Shown: piece after piece, positions 35,880 through 44,434 of the stretch | Layout of the letters: each line of letters opens with the position of its first letter | How positions within the stretch are numbered: position 1 is the first letter of the stretch | Source of the DNA: an uncultured Bacilli bacterium | GTDB lineage: Bacteria; Bacillota_I; Bacilli_A; RF39; UBA660 | Assembly: GCA_934102255.1 (NCBI GenBank) | Contig: CAKOSN010000012.1 | Location: forward strand, 1-47,223 | Direction of reading: 5' to 3' | DNA: 47,223 nt | Notes under the pieces: generated by a model | What the model was told of the DNA's origin: nothing | Databases searched by the model: none | What the model saw: only the letters and a program-made list of their open reading frames with translations | Made by a program: the position numbers and the translations under genes

Positions 35880-37085
35880 TTAGACAACCTGGAAAATGAA
35901 GAATTTTAAATATTTTGTTTCGGGTATGCCCATTACTTCAGGATGATCTGGAGCGGCGTAAGATTTTTTTACTACTCTTAGGGTAACTCCGGCCATAACG
36001 CTGGCATTAAATATCGCTCTTGTAAAGTCTTCTTCGGAAGCATAATGAGAACAAGAAGCTGTTGCTAGATAGCCGCCACGAGGTAGGGCTTTCATGGCTA
36101 AATAGTTAATTTCTTGGTATCCCTTTAGGGCACTCTTAATAGTATCTTTCGATTTGGTGAATGCTGGTGGGTCAAGGATAATAAGATTATACTCTTTATT
36201 TTTACTATCAACAAGTTTGCGCAAGTAATCAAAAAGGTCAGCACAACAAGTATCAATATTTAAATTGTTTAATTCGAAATTTTTCTTAGCATCTTCCAGA
36301 GCTTTTTCAGAGATATCAAGAGCCATTACTTTTTTAGCGCCTCCTAAAGCAGCATTCATTGCAAAGGAACCGGTATGAGTACAGCAATCTAAAACAGTCA
36401 TATCTTTAGCTAAGTTTCTGATAGTTAGACGATTATATTTTTGGTCTAAGAAGAAACCAGTTTTTTGTCCTTCTTTAAAATCAACTAAATATTTTAAATC
36501 ATTTTCTATAATCTCCGTAGTTGTTTCTTGGGACGTTACAGGTATTTTATCATACCAACCAACATATTCTTCTAAACCTTCTTTTTCTCTTAAAGCAACA
36601 TCACATCTTAAGTAAATACCTCTAACCGTAAAATACTCGCTTACGACATCATATAGAGCTTTTAAAATAATATCTTTTCGAACATCGATTCCTAAAGATA
36701 AAATTTGACAAACTAATACATCGTTAAACTTATCAACAGTAAGACCAGATAAAAAGTCAGCTTCGCCATAAATAAGACGGAAAGCATTTAAATCATTAGG
36801 CATCACTTTCATGCGGTAACTAAGAGCATATTCTATTCTTCTTTTAAAGAAATCATAATCAAATGTATCGTTAGCATTTCTACTTATAATTCTTAAAACA
36901 ATTTTCGAGTTATTATTATAAAAAGCACTACCTAAGAATTTATCTTTACTATTTCTTACAACAACGATATCACCATTTTTTATACCTTCGTCAGCCTTTG
37001 TGATATCACTAGCAAACACCCAAGGATGATTATTTAAGACTCTAGCTTCAGCTTTCTTATTTATATAAACATTTAATTTTTCCAT
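35880..37085 (-). CDS. rlmI: 23S rRNA cytosine methyltransferase RlmI-like
   Basis: SAM-dependent rRNA 5-methylcytosine methyltransferase. The N-terminal PUA domain (about 1-70, with NHPWVFASDI) binds RNA, followed by an EEHEH-type linker. The Rossmann domain has DCCTHTGSFAMNAALGGAKKV as motif I, the catalytic ILDPPAFTKS motif and a CSH segment. At 401 residues it has normal length. I prefer the ATG at 37085; a GTG at 37094 is the alternative. In Escherichia coli the target is C1962; here the target is inferred. It follows the 226-residue methyltransferase-like gene by 15 nt. Confidence 0.9.
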   Translation of the reverse strand: MEKLNVYINKKAEARVLNNHPWVFASDITKADEGIKNGDIVVVRNSKDKFLGSAFYNNNSKIVLRIISRNANDTFDYDFFKRRIEYALSYRMKVMPNDLNAFRLIYGEADFLSGLTVDKFNDVLVCQILSLGIDVRKDIILKALYDVVSEYFTVRGIYLRCDVALREKEGLEEYVGWYDKIPVTSQETTTEIIENDLKYLVDFKEGQKTGFFLDQKYNRLTIRNLAKDMTVLDCCTHTGSFAMNAALGGAKKVMALDISEKALEDAKKNFELNNLNIDTCCADLFDYLRKLVDSKNKEYNLIILDPPAFTKSKDTIKSALKGYQEINYLAMKALPRGGYLATASCSHYASEEDFTRAIFNASVMAGVTLRVVKKSYAAPDHPEVMGIPETKYLKFFIFQVV

Positions 37086-37100
37086 ACAAAACACACTTTC

Positions 37101-37781
37101 TTATTTTTTTAATTTCATTACTAATATTGGATACTCAATATTTAAATAGTCTTTAAAATATTCAATATATAAATTGTAATCTTGACCTGATTTTTCAATA
37201 ATTTGCAAAAGATATTTTTGCCATTGTTTATTAGTTCTAACTTTATAATTTTCGGGTAAAAAGGCACAGCCACATAAGGCAATAATGAATTCTTTATGAT
37301 TTTTAAGACAATTTCTTATCATTGATTCCGTTGCAGCGCAAGGATTATAACCAATTAATAAGTCATAATCAGTTATATTAGTAGCAAGACTAAATTTTTC
37401 TTTAATTACTTTACCTTTAATACCAACTACATCTTCTAAGATAGTTCCGGGGTCCATTATATCATAGCTTAAGGCTTTAGATTCTAGGTAACTAGCTAAA
37501 ATTGGTAAGCTACCCGCCCCTACTTCTAAAACTTTTTTATTTTCTAAAGCAAAATATTTTTGAATAATTTTGATAAATTCTAGATAATAGTTAAATCTAT
37601 CAGGGACAATTTGTAAACAACAATATATTTGATTTATAGTATCATTATTATTCGTAAAACCATTAAGTAATTTATTATCTAGTTCTTCTTGTAAGTAAGA
37701 AACGTATCTTTGATAATATTTTTCTTTAAAGGCTACTAATTTAGCTTTATCACTACTACTTAACTTATCATATAATATCAT
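37101..37781 (-). CDS. Putative SAM-dependent methyltransferase
   Basis: A 226-residue protein from the ATG at 37781, preceded by GAGTGATAAAA; a GTG three codons earlier is the alternative. Motif I is KVLEVGAGSLPILASYL (about 82-98), the SAM-binding loop. A YNPCAATE segment sits where the catalytic Asn-Pro motif is expected, with CGCAFLPENYKVR after it. The N-terminal helix is rich in Tyr/Glu. Substrate unknown. First gene of a group with rlmI and the SNF2 helicase. Confidence 0.7.
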   Translation of the reverse strand: MILYDKLSSSDKAKLVAFKEKYYQRYVSYLQEELDNKLLNGFTNNNDTINQIYCCLQIVPDRFNYYLEFIKIIQKYFALENKKVLEVGAGSLPILASYLESKALSYDIMDPGTILEDVVGIKGKVIKEKFSLATNITDYDLLIGYNPCAATESMIRNCLKNHKEFIIALCGCAFLPENYKVRTNKQWQKYLLQIIEKSGQDYNLYIEYFKDYLNIEYPILVMKLKK

Positions 37782-37829
37782 TTTTATCACTCTTTTTCTT
37801 TTAAGTATTTCTTTTGTTAACTCTTAATA

Positions 37830-37858
37830 ATCCTAACATAGCCCTATAATTTTCGCAA
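37830..37858 (-). promoter_or_regulatory. Promoter of the methyltransferase/rlmI unit
   Basis: On the minus strand TTGCGA (37858-37853), 17 nt, TAGGAT (37835-37830), with TGT ahead of the -10. Confidence 0.45.
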
Positions 37859-37946
37859 CTATATTTAGATAATTATTTTCGTTTTATCTCTTCTTTTTAG
37901 GCTTTATATTTTTTTCTTTTTAAGTAATCATATCAACAGTAATAAA

Positions 37947-37979
37947 ACAAAAAATAAGAAGCAAACTAATTACTTCTTA
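37947..37979 (-). terminator. Terminator of the glycosylation operon
   Basis: TAAGAAG (37979-37973 on the minus strand) pairs with CTTCTTA (37961-37955) around an 11-nt loop, followed by TTTTTT. It lies 9 nt past the GT-C-like gene. Confidence 0.75.
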
Positions 37980-37987
37980 AATTAATA

Positions 37988-39454
37988 TTAAATAGTATTA
38001 TGGATATTTTTAAAGATATAACACATATCATCACTATAAATAAGTTCATAATCACTACTTGCTTCTAAATAATAATGTAAGGTATGCGTACTTGCAGTAA
38101 GTAGATAATCAAAATTATATTTATCTAATAATTCTTTAGGGTCAGTTTGTAAATCTTGTAAGTTCATAGTATCAGGAAGTAAGTCATTACTAAAGACATC
38201 ACCTAAGCCATAACTAAATATTTTAACTTTATCTAGGGCATTTAAACTATCTAGTTTATATAGAAGGTAACCGCCTTGGGAGTAGTCGTTATATAATCTT
38301 TTGGGTTCTAATTCTACTATTTTTTCAACAGCTTCATCGCTATAGAAGCCGTCATTATCAATAACTCCAGTGTTATTAAAACTATTTATTTGTTTATAAC
38401 CAACAAAAACGGTTCCTAGTACTAAGATAGCACAAGTTAAATAATAGATTGGTGTTTCTAACTTTTTAAATGGTTTCTTTAAGTAAGTATAAATATCATC
38501 TGTAACAAAGAAATACTTACCTATATTCCAACATGAATAAATACCATACATTCCAATAAATCTTTGACTCTTTAAAGCCATAAATAGAAACATTAATTGG
38601 AAACCGATTTCATGCATTTTCATATCTTTTTTTTGTAATATTAAGTTAAATAATGGGAAAGCAACCATAATAAAGATATATAAACCTAGGAAATTATGAA
38701 AACTTGGGCTATTCCATTCTAAGATGTAACTGGTCATGGAATCATCTAACATATTACTAAATGGATATAAAAGCATTTTTGGTCCGAATGGGTTTAAGCA
38801 TGATGCTAGAATTGTTAAGACTAAAACGATGCCTAAAGTTTTAATTTGTTTTTTATTTAATTTAAAAGTGTTCCATCTATTAGGTTTAAATTTAAAGATT
38901 TTAACAAAGATATCACACATGAAAACGCCAATGATGAATAAATAAATTAAACTACTAGAGCCGCCATGAAAGTTAACCCATAGTATTTGTAAGATTGGTA
39001 AGGTATAAATTAGTTTTTGAGCCCATTTTTTATCATCTAGGTAACTAAATAAAACATATACTAAGTAAGCTAGAAATACGAGACTAACAATATAAGGACG
39101 TGGTCCTGTAACTTTAAAGAAAACAGTCATTAGAAGGAAATAACATAGGCGGAAATCAAATAGTTTTTTCCATTCTAATTTTAGCATCTTAGCCATTAAT
39201 ATATATAAGACTAGGAAGATAGCTAGCATTAAAATTAAACAACCCATATCCCCCATTTTATACATAATGACTTCGTTTAGCCATTCATGAGCTACCCAAG
39301 CCTTACCGCTAGCCCAGGAAAACAACTCATGATTAGGGATAATATGATTATTATTTATCCATTTACCAACAACAACATGCCAAAAGTAATCATTATCGGT
39401 TATAGGCTCGAAAGCCATAAAAAGTCCGAGTAAAATACAAACAATAATTCCCAT
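37988..39454 (-). CDS. Multi-pass membrane protein, GT-C glycosyltransferase-like
   Basis: A 488-residue protein with about ten membrane helices in the first 370 residues. The N-terminal segment EPITDNDYFWHVVVGKWI (about 15-32), an acidic and aromatic loop after helix 1, is typical of GT-C enzymes that use lipid-linked sugars. The last 115 residues are soluble and include NDYSQGGYLLYKL. It lies 2 nt downstream of the GtrB-like gene, with GtrA and GalE further upstream. I infer that it is the third, serotype-type component that moves the sugar from undecaprenyl phosphate to the outer polymer. The acceptor is unknown. Confidence 0.75.
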   Translation of the reverse strand: MGIIVCILLGLFMAFEPITDNDYFWHVVVGKWINNNHIIPNHELFSWASGKAWVAHEWLNEVIMYKMGDMGCLILMLAIFLVLYILMAKMLKLEWKKLFDFRLCYFLLMTVFFKVTGPRPYIVSLVFLAYLVYVLFSYLDDKKWAQKLIYTLPILQILWVNFHGGSSSLIYLFIIGVFMCDIFVKIFKFKPNRWNTFKLNKKQIKTLGIVLVLTILASCLNPFGPKMLLYPFSNMLDDSMTSYILEWNSPSFHNFLGLYIFIMVAFPLFNLILQKKDMKMHEIGFQLMFLFMALKSQRFIGMYGIYSCWNIGKYFFVTDDIYTYLKKPFKKLETPIYYLTCAILVLGTVFVGYKQINSFNNTGVIDNDGFYSDEAVEKIVELEPKRLYNDYSQGGYLLYKLDSLNALDKVKIFSYGLGDVFSNDLLPDTMNLQDLQTDPKELLDKYNFDYLLTASTHTLHYYLEASSDYELIYSDDMCYIFKNIHNTI

Positions 39455-39456
39455 AC

Positions 39457-40410
39457 TTACTTCGCATCCTTTCTTGTTTTTTCAGTTTCTTTAACAATGT
39501 AAATAGGACGTTTTTTAGTTTCTAAGTAAGTTTTAGCTAAGTATTCCCCAATAATACCAGTGCAAAATAAGTTAATACCCCCTACAAAGAAGATAATACA
39601 AGCCAGACTTGGCCAACCGGCAACAGGGTCAGACCAGATAATGGTTCTAACGATAATAACAATTATCATGATGAAGGCAATTAGGCAGAAAACTAAACCG
39701 ATGAAAGCAGCAAATAAAAGGGGTTCAGTTGAGAAACCAACAATGCCGTCAACAGCGTAAGAAAATAATTTCCAGAAATTCCATTTTGTCGTACCGGCAC
39801 TACGTTCTTGATTTTCAAATTCAATCCATTTAGTATCGAAGCCAACAAAGGAAAATAAGCCTTTAGAGTAACGGTTATATTCTTTTAAAGAAAGAATGGC
39901 ATCAACCATTTGACGGGTCATTAAGCGGTAGTCTCTAGCCCCCGCTACCATTTCGGTCTTGGAAATATGCCCGATAATATCATAAAACCACTTTGTAAAT
40001 AGTTTTCTTAAAGGTGAATAACCATTACGCGATGTTGATTTAGTAGCAACACAGTCATGTCCTTCTTCGGTAATACCCTTATACATTTCTTCTAAAAGCT
40101 CAGGTGGGTCTTGTAAGTCAACGTCCATAGTTGTAATAAAATCGCCGGTTGTGCCCTCTAACCCCGCATACATTCCGGCTTCTTTTCCAAAATTACGAGA
40201 AAATGAAACATAACGAATTCTTTTATCTTTTTTAGATAAATCACGCATTATTTCTAAGCTTTTATCTTTTGACCCGTCATTTACAAAGACAATTTCAAAA
40301 TCAACATAATCCATTTTTGCCATTTGTTTTTTCATAGCTTCATAATATAAAGGTATAGCTTCTTCTTCATTGTAGCAAGGCACAACAATGGATATTAAAT
40401 TTTTTTTCAT
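39457..40410 (-). CDS. GT2 glycosyltransferase, GtrB/CsbB-like (undecaprenyl-phosphate)
   Basis: A 317-residue protein of the DPM1-like GT2 family. The N-terminal catalytic domain has IVVPCYNEEEAIP, DGS at 45-47 and the D-x-D at 96-98 in TTMDVDLQDPP. Two membrane helices (about 232-256 and 265-290) follow near the C-terminus. These enzymes transfer glucose or a related sugar from its UDP donor to undecaprenyl phosphate on the cytosolic face. Being in one operon with gtrA and galE supports this role; glucose or galactose would be the likely sugar. Confidence 0.92.
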   Translation of the reverse strand: MKKNLISIVVPCYNEEEAIPLYYEAMKKQMAKMDYVDFEIVFVNDGSKDKSLEIMRDLSKKDKRIRYVSFSRNFGKEAGMYAGLEGTTGDFITTMDVDLQDPPELLEEMYKGITEEGHDCVATKSTSRNGYSPLRKLFTKWFYDIIGHISKTEMVAGARDYRLMTRQMVDAILSLKEYNRYSKGLFSFVGFDTKWIEFENQERSAGTTKWNFWKLFSYAVDGIVGFSTEPLLFAAFIGLVFCLIAFIMIIVIIVRTIIWSDPVAGWPSLACIIFFVGGINLFCTGIIGEYLAKTYLETKKRPIYIVKETEKTRKDAK

Positions 40411-40439
40411 AAACTACTCTCTTTCTTCTAGTATCTACA

Positions 40440-40883
40440 CTAAAATTTACTTTGAACTTTATTTACAATGTCGATTACTAAGAACATAATTATTATAGCT
40501 GAAAAGATTACTAAGCCAGAGGTTGAGTTAATTTCATTAATTATTAGGGTAACATCCATTATACATAAGCAAATGCAAATGATAATGGCACCAATAATGC
40601 CAGCTATATCCCCTATCTTATGAAGTTTTCTTCTTCTAGCTCTAGTTTCTAGGTAACCTCTAAACAATAATTTATTATTCTTAGAAAACATTAAGGCCTC
40701 AGGAGTTGTCTTTAAATTTAGAGCGATTAATTCAATTAACTCTAGAGAAAAATCTTTCTTACCTCTTAAGTATTCTTTTAGCTCTTTTTCTGTCATAAAT
40801 AAGCTTTCGGCAAAACTTTTTTGATTAAGTCCTAAAAAGTGCATTCTATCTTCTACTGCCAAACCAATTTTTTTATTATTCAT
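40440..40883 (-). CDS. XRE-type HTH protein with two membrane helices
   Basis: A 147-residue protein. A Cro/CI-like helix-turn-helix (about 12-66, with LNQKSFAESLFMTEKELKEYL) is followed by a basic stretch RARRRK (81-86) and two membrane helices (about 94-114 and 121-141). It looks like a membrane-tethered transcription regulator. It lies inside the glycosylation operon between galE and the GtrB-like gene, so it may regulate the operon or sense the envelope. The target is unknown. Confidence 0.78.
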   Translation of the reverse strand: MNNKKIGLAVEDRMHFLGLNQKSFAESLFMTEKELKEYLRGKKDFSLELIELIALNLKTTPEALMFSKNNKLLFRGYLETRARRRKLHKIGDIAGIIGAIIICICLCIMDVTLIINEINSTSGLVIFSAIIIMFLVIDIVNKVQSKF

Positions 40884-40972
40884 AAATATCCTCTTATTCT
40901 TTTTCTATTTTTCTGTTTTTAATATTCTTGGATTTTCTATATCTTTTTGATTTTTTATATTTTTATTTTTTA

Positions 40973-41977
40973 TTAGATATTTTTGTGTTCATAGTTCCAA
41001 GCACTACTTACCATATCTTCTAAAGTTTTTTCACAAGTAAATCCTAATTCTTCTTTGGCCTTACTTGGGTCGCTATAACAAGTGGCGATGTCACCAGGAC
41101 GACGTGGCGCAATTATATAAGGAACATCAACCTTATTGACTCTCTTAAATGTTTCCACCATTTCTAAAACGCTTACACCTTTTCCCATACCTAGGTTATA
41201 GATAAATAAACCACTATGTTCTTTTTCTAATTTTTTTAAAGCTAAAACATGACCTCTAGCTAAATCCATAACATGGATGTAATCTCTAACACCAGTACCG
41301 TCTTTAGTATCATAGTCATTACCATAAATACTTAAATGGTCTAATTTTTTACTAGCAACACGACAAATATATGGCATTAAGTTAGCAGGAATACCATTAG
41401 GATTTTCCCCTAAAAGGCCACTATCATGAGCGCCGATTGGATTAAAGTATCTTAAAATACAAAAATCATTAGTTTTATCAGCATTATAAGTATCTTTAAG
41501 AATTTGTTCCACAAATAATTTACTAGTACCATAAGGGTTAGTAGTGCCACCAGTTTTACATTCTTCGGTAATTGGTACTACTTCAGGATCACCATAAACG
41601 GTTGCTGATGAAGAGAATACTAGGTTTTTAACATCATATTCTTTCATAGCTTTAAGTAAGTTTAAAACTGAGGAAACATTATTCATATAATATTCAATAG
41701 GTTTACTAACCGACTCACCAACAGCTTTATAAGCAGCAAAATCAATTACACTAGTAATCTTATTTTCACTAAATATTCTTCTTAAGATATCAATATTTTG
41801 CATATCGCCTTCATAAAAAGTAATCTCTTCATTAGTAATCATAAATATTCTATCTAAAACATCTTTTTTACTATTAGAAAAATTATCTAAACCTACTACT
41901 TCGTATCCTGCTTTTATAAGCTCAACACAAGTATGACTTCCTATATATCCACAACATCCTGTAACTAAAACTTTCAT
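40973..41977 (-). CDS. galE: UDP-glucose 4-epimerase
   Basis: Interconverts UDP-glucose and UDP-galactose with bound NAD. At 334 residues it is full length. The NAD motif GCCGYIGSH is at 7-15, and Ser123-125 and Tyr149/Lys153 (YGTSK) form the catalytic triad. The C-terminal substrate domain is normal. Its start overlaps the gtrA stop by 4 nt. The position suggests that it supplies UDP-Gal or UDP-Glc for the Gtr-like enzymes rather than acting in the Leloir pathway, since no galK or galT is nearby. Confidence 0.97.
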   Translation of the reverse strand: MKVLVTGCCGYIGSHTCVELIKAGYEVVGLDNFSNSKKDVLDRIFMITNEEITFYEGDMQNIDILRRIFSENKITSVIDFAAYKAVGESVSKPIEYYMNNVSSVLNLLKAMKEYDVKNLVFSSSATVYGDPEVVPITEECKTGGTTNPYGTSKLFVEQILKDTYNADKTNDFCILRYFNPIGAHDSGLLGENPNGIPANLMPYICRVASKKLDHLSIYGNDYDTKDGTGVRDYIHVMDLARGHVLALKKLEKEHSGLFIYNLGMGKGVSVLEMVETFKRVNKVDVPYIIAPRRPGDIATCYSDPSKAKEELGFTCEKTLEDMVSSAWNYEHKNI

Positions 41978-42396
41978 TTTTCTTCCTTCTTTCTAAAAAC
42001 AAATACTTTACTTAATATGTAGTTACCAACAATAACTAAGACTTGACTAATTAGTTTCATAATCTTATCGTTACCATGTAATACAGTTACACCAATACCC
42101 ATAATTGCCATATCTAGAAGTAATGTTGTAACTCTAGCACCAACAAAGGATGTAAATTCTTTTACTTTATTGGTATTCTTAGATTCAAAGACGTATTTAC
42201 GATTAGTAAAATAAGCAAATAGTACGCCAGCAATCCACGAGATAATATTAGCAACTTGGAGCATTAAGGCATTATCGGGATTAATTATAGTATAAGTTAA
42301 ACCATAATAAACGATAAGACTAATAACTGTTGTCAGTACGCCAAATATTAAATAATTAATTATTTCTTTATATTTTGTATACATTTTCTTTATCAT
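41974..42396 (-). CDS. gtrA: GtrA family membrane protein
   Basis: A 140-residue protein with four membrane helices, starting EIINYLIFGVLTTVISLIVY, and the GtrA-type FTNRKYVFESKN loop. GtrA proteins are proposed to flip the undecaprenyl-phosphate-linked sugar. I choose the ATG at 42396, which has GAGG 7 nt upstream, over the TTG at 42402. First gene of the operon gtrA-galE-HTH-gtrB-GTC. Confidence 0.92.
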   Translation of the reverse strand: MIKKMYTKYKEIINYLIFGVLTTVISLIVYYGLTYTIINPDNALMLQVANIISWIAGVLFAYFTNRKYVFESKNTNKVKEFTSFVGARVTTLLLDMAIMGIGVTVLHGNDKIMKLISQVLVIVGNYILSKVFVFRKKEEK

Positions 42397-42439
42397 AACC
42401 AAACCTCGATATCAATATATCATATATTACTTGGTTTTT

Positions 42440-42454
42440 CCATTAGTTTAATGG
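42440..42454. promoter_or_regulatory. Inverted repeat upstream of gtrA
   Basis: CCATTA-GTT-TAATGG is a perfect 6-bp inverted repeat with a 3-nt centre, 44 nt ahead of the gtrA start. No T-run follows, so an operator is more likely than a terminator. The HTH protein of the operon is an obvious but untested candidate binder. Confidence 0.3.
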
Positions 42455-42558
42455 TTATTAGAAGTTATTTTTTAATTTTTTTATATTAGTTTGGAATTTC
42501 TTCCCGCAAGGCCACCCACACGCAAAAAGCAAAACTTAAAAGAAAAGGCTTTAAAATC

Positions 42559-42587
42559 AAAAAAGAACTATACAGTCATTAGTTCTT
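42559..42587 (-). terminator. Terminator of the obg-frr unit
   Basis: AAGAACTA (42587-42580 on the minus strand pairs) joins TAGTTCTT (42570-42563) around a 9-nt loop and is followed by TTTTTT. It overlaps the 3' end of frr. Confidence 0.75.
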
Positions 42588-43104
42588 CTTCTTTTTCTTT
42601 TTGTTTTTCATCAACGATTTTATTATATTTATTGATTAATTCTTGAACATCGTTAAGACTACTCTTTTCTTGGTCTTCTGGAAGTTCTAACTTTTTAATC
42701 TCAGTATTAGCATCTTGTCTAATATTTCTTAGGGCTACTTTAGCATCTTCGCTTAAAGCTTTAGCTTGTTTAACATATTCTCTTCTTTTATCTTCTGTTA
42801 AAGCAGGAATAGTTATAATTAACATTTCACCATTATTAGTTGGGTTAATACCTAAGTTAGCCGCAATAATGGCATGTTCAATATTTTTTAATGTGCTTCT
42901 ATCAAATGGCTTAATAAATAATTGTCTAGCCTCAGGCACTGTAATATTAGCAATGCTGCTGATTGGAGTTGGCGTTCCATAGAAATCAACCATTACACCA
43001 TTTAACATAGAAGGATTAGCACGTCCGGCTCTGATATTTATATATCTTTCTTCTAGGTTATCAATAGCCTTCATCATTTTCATTTCAAATTCATCTAAAT
43101 TCAT
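42568..43104 (-). CDS. frr: Ribosome recycling factor
   Basis: Splits post-termination ribosomes with EF-G. The 178 residues are slightly shorter than the usual 185. It contains RAGRANPSMLNGVMVDFYGTPTP, the conserved core, and a C-terminal helical bundle. In most Bacilli frr follows pyrH; here it is the last gene after obg and two membrane proteins. The ATG at 43104 has no good Shine-Dalgarno close by. AGAAAGGA lies 27 nt upstream, separated by a 16-nt hairpin (43115-43130). Confidence 0.97.
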   Translation of the reverse strand: MNLDEFEMKMMKAIDNLEERYINIRAGRANPSMLNGVMVDFYGTPTPISSIANITVPEARQLFIKPFDRSTLKNIEHAIIAANLGINPTNNGEMLIITIPALTEDKRREYVKQAKALSEDAKVALRNIRQDANTEIKKLELPEDQEKSSLNDVQELINKYNKIVDEKQKEKEEELMTV

Positions 43105-43114
43105 ATAGTTTCTT

Positions 43115-43139
43115 TAATCTTTTAAGATTATTCCTTTCT
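43115..43139 (-). promoter_or_regulatory. Hairpin between Shine-Dalgarno and start codon of frr
   Basis: The Shine-Dalgarno AGAAAGGA is at 43139-43132. A near-palindrome TAATCT-TAAA-AGATTA at 43130-43115 then comes before the frr ATG at 43104. With the hairpin formed, the effective spacing falls to about 11 nt; unfolded, it is 27 nt. No T-run follows, so this is not a terminator. Confidence 0.5.
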
Positions 43140-43844
43140 TTAATTAATCTTTACAGTATCATTATAAGTGATATCACCACTATTTACAAGCATATTCATT
43201 CTGATGTTACCATATTTATCAATGTATAATTCATATGATTTTATATTGGTATCATCTTTATCTTCTAAATAAGTTTTCTTAGTATTTTCAATATCACTAT
43301 CTTTTATTTTACCAGCATTTTTAATTTCTTCCATACTCATTATATGACCGTCTTTTTTACTAAATGTATAATATTTTAAAGTATTATTATCAATATCACT
43401 AGTAATATTAACATGACCTTTTATAACGCCAATGGTCAAGTAATCATTGTTTTCTAAAGTTTCATATTTTAAATAATCGGCTGAGTATATATCGTTATCA
43501 TCATCTAATTCATAGACAATATTTTTTTTATCAAAGGTTACTTCCGAAGTTTTTTTAATGGTATCGTAAGCTGTATTCATTTCGTTATTTAATTCATTTT
43601 CTAGATTTTTAGCATCTTCGCTATCTAGGTTAATATGAATAGTATTATAAATTAAGTCTAATTCTTCGGATACGGTCTTACTATCAGTAAAATAAACATA
43701 GTCTTTCGTTTTATCAACTCTAATATCAGTAAGTTTAGTATTTTCGATTTTATTTCTATTTTTTATTAAATAGTTACCTCCTAATAAAAGGATAAAAATT
43801 ATAAAAACAAATATAGTTATACTAAGATAATTCTTCTCTTGCAT
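43140..43844 (-). CDS. Membrane-anchored extracellular protein, unknown
   Basis: A 234-residue protein. An N-terminal membrane helix (about 8-27) is followed by an extracellular domain rich in Asp, Asn and Lys. It has no Cys. I recognise no family. Its start overlaps the stop of the thioredoxin-like gene by 1 nt, so the two are translationally coupled, and it ends 35 nt before frr. It is probably surface-exposed; the coupling implies a shared role with its neighbour. Confidence 0.68.
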   Translation of the reverse strand: MQEKNYLSITIFVFIIFILLLGGNYLIKNRNKIENTKLTDIRVDKTKDYVYFTDSKTVSEELDLIYNTIHINLDSEDAKNLENELNNEMNTAYDTIKKTSEVTFDKKNIVYELDDDNDIYSADYLKYETLENNDYLTIGVIKGHVNITSDIDNNTLKYYTFSKKDGHIMSMEEIKNAGKIKDSDIENTKKTYLEDKDDTNIKSYELYIDKYGNIRMNMLVNSGDITYNDTVKIN

Positions 43845-44422
43845 TAGTTATAATCAGCCTCACTTAAATAAGTATTTATTTTATTACGGAAATTATTTAT
43901 AGCATCTTCGTTCCAATAAGTATTTGGACGCATATCATAAGATACTAAAGAGGTTTCATCATCATAATTAATTATTTTACCGTCTTTTACAAATATTAAA
44001 GCTGGGGTAAATAAGTATTCCGCACCCATATCAGTTATTTTTAAGTATTTACTTAGTAAATCCTCTATTTGACGGAAATTTTTGGTCTTTTTAGTTCTAT
44101 CTTCGATAACATCATAGTAATAGACTTTATTAATGTTATTTTCTTTTAAAACAGGATACAATTCTTTTACATACTCTTGCATCCAAGCATTACTGGAAAA
44201 TCCTACTAGTATAATACCGGTCTCATTATTTAAAATTTCTAGTACTCTATTAGAGCCAACGTAAACAAAAGGATTTTCTTTTTCAATACTAGTGTATTCT
44301 TTACTAAATCTTTCGGCATCAGTAATAGTTGAACTAAAGTCTTTTTTACCTAAGTAAACGAAACACCATATTAAAAAGGCAAATAAAATTAAATATATAA
44401 AATTTCTTGTAAATTTTTTCAT
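43844..44422 (-). CDS. Membrane-anchored thioredoxin-like protein lacking CxxC
   Basis: A 192-residue protein anchored by an N-terminal helix (about 8-24). The extracellular part has a thioredoxin-like layout: GIILVGFSSNAWMQEYVKELYP (about 69-90) for strand beta1 and helix alpha1, then KVYYYDV, then the cis-Pro segment TPALIFVKDGKI (Pro140). Where thioredoxins carry CxxC, the sequence reads SNAW (77-80), so redox activity is unlikely; a binding or chaperone role is inferred. It lies between obg and the coupled unknown gene. The start is 12 nt after the obg stop. Confidence 0.68.
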   Translation of the reverse strand: MKKFTRNFIYLILFAFLIWCFVYLGKKDFSSTITDAERFSKEYTSIEKENPFVYVGSNRVLEILNNETGIILVGFSSNAWMQEYVKELYPVLKENNINKVYYYDVIEDRTKKTKNFRQIEDLLSKYLKITDMGAEYLFTPALIFVKDGKIINYDDETSLVSYDMRPNTYWNEDAINNFRNKINTYLSEADYN

Positions 44423-44434
44423 TAAACATACTTC

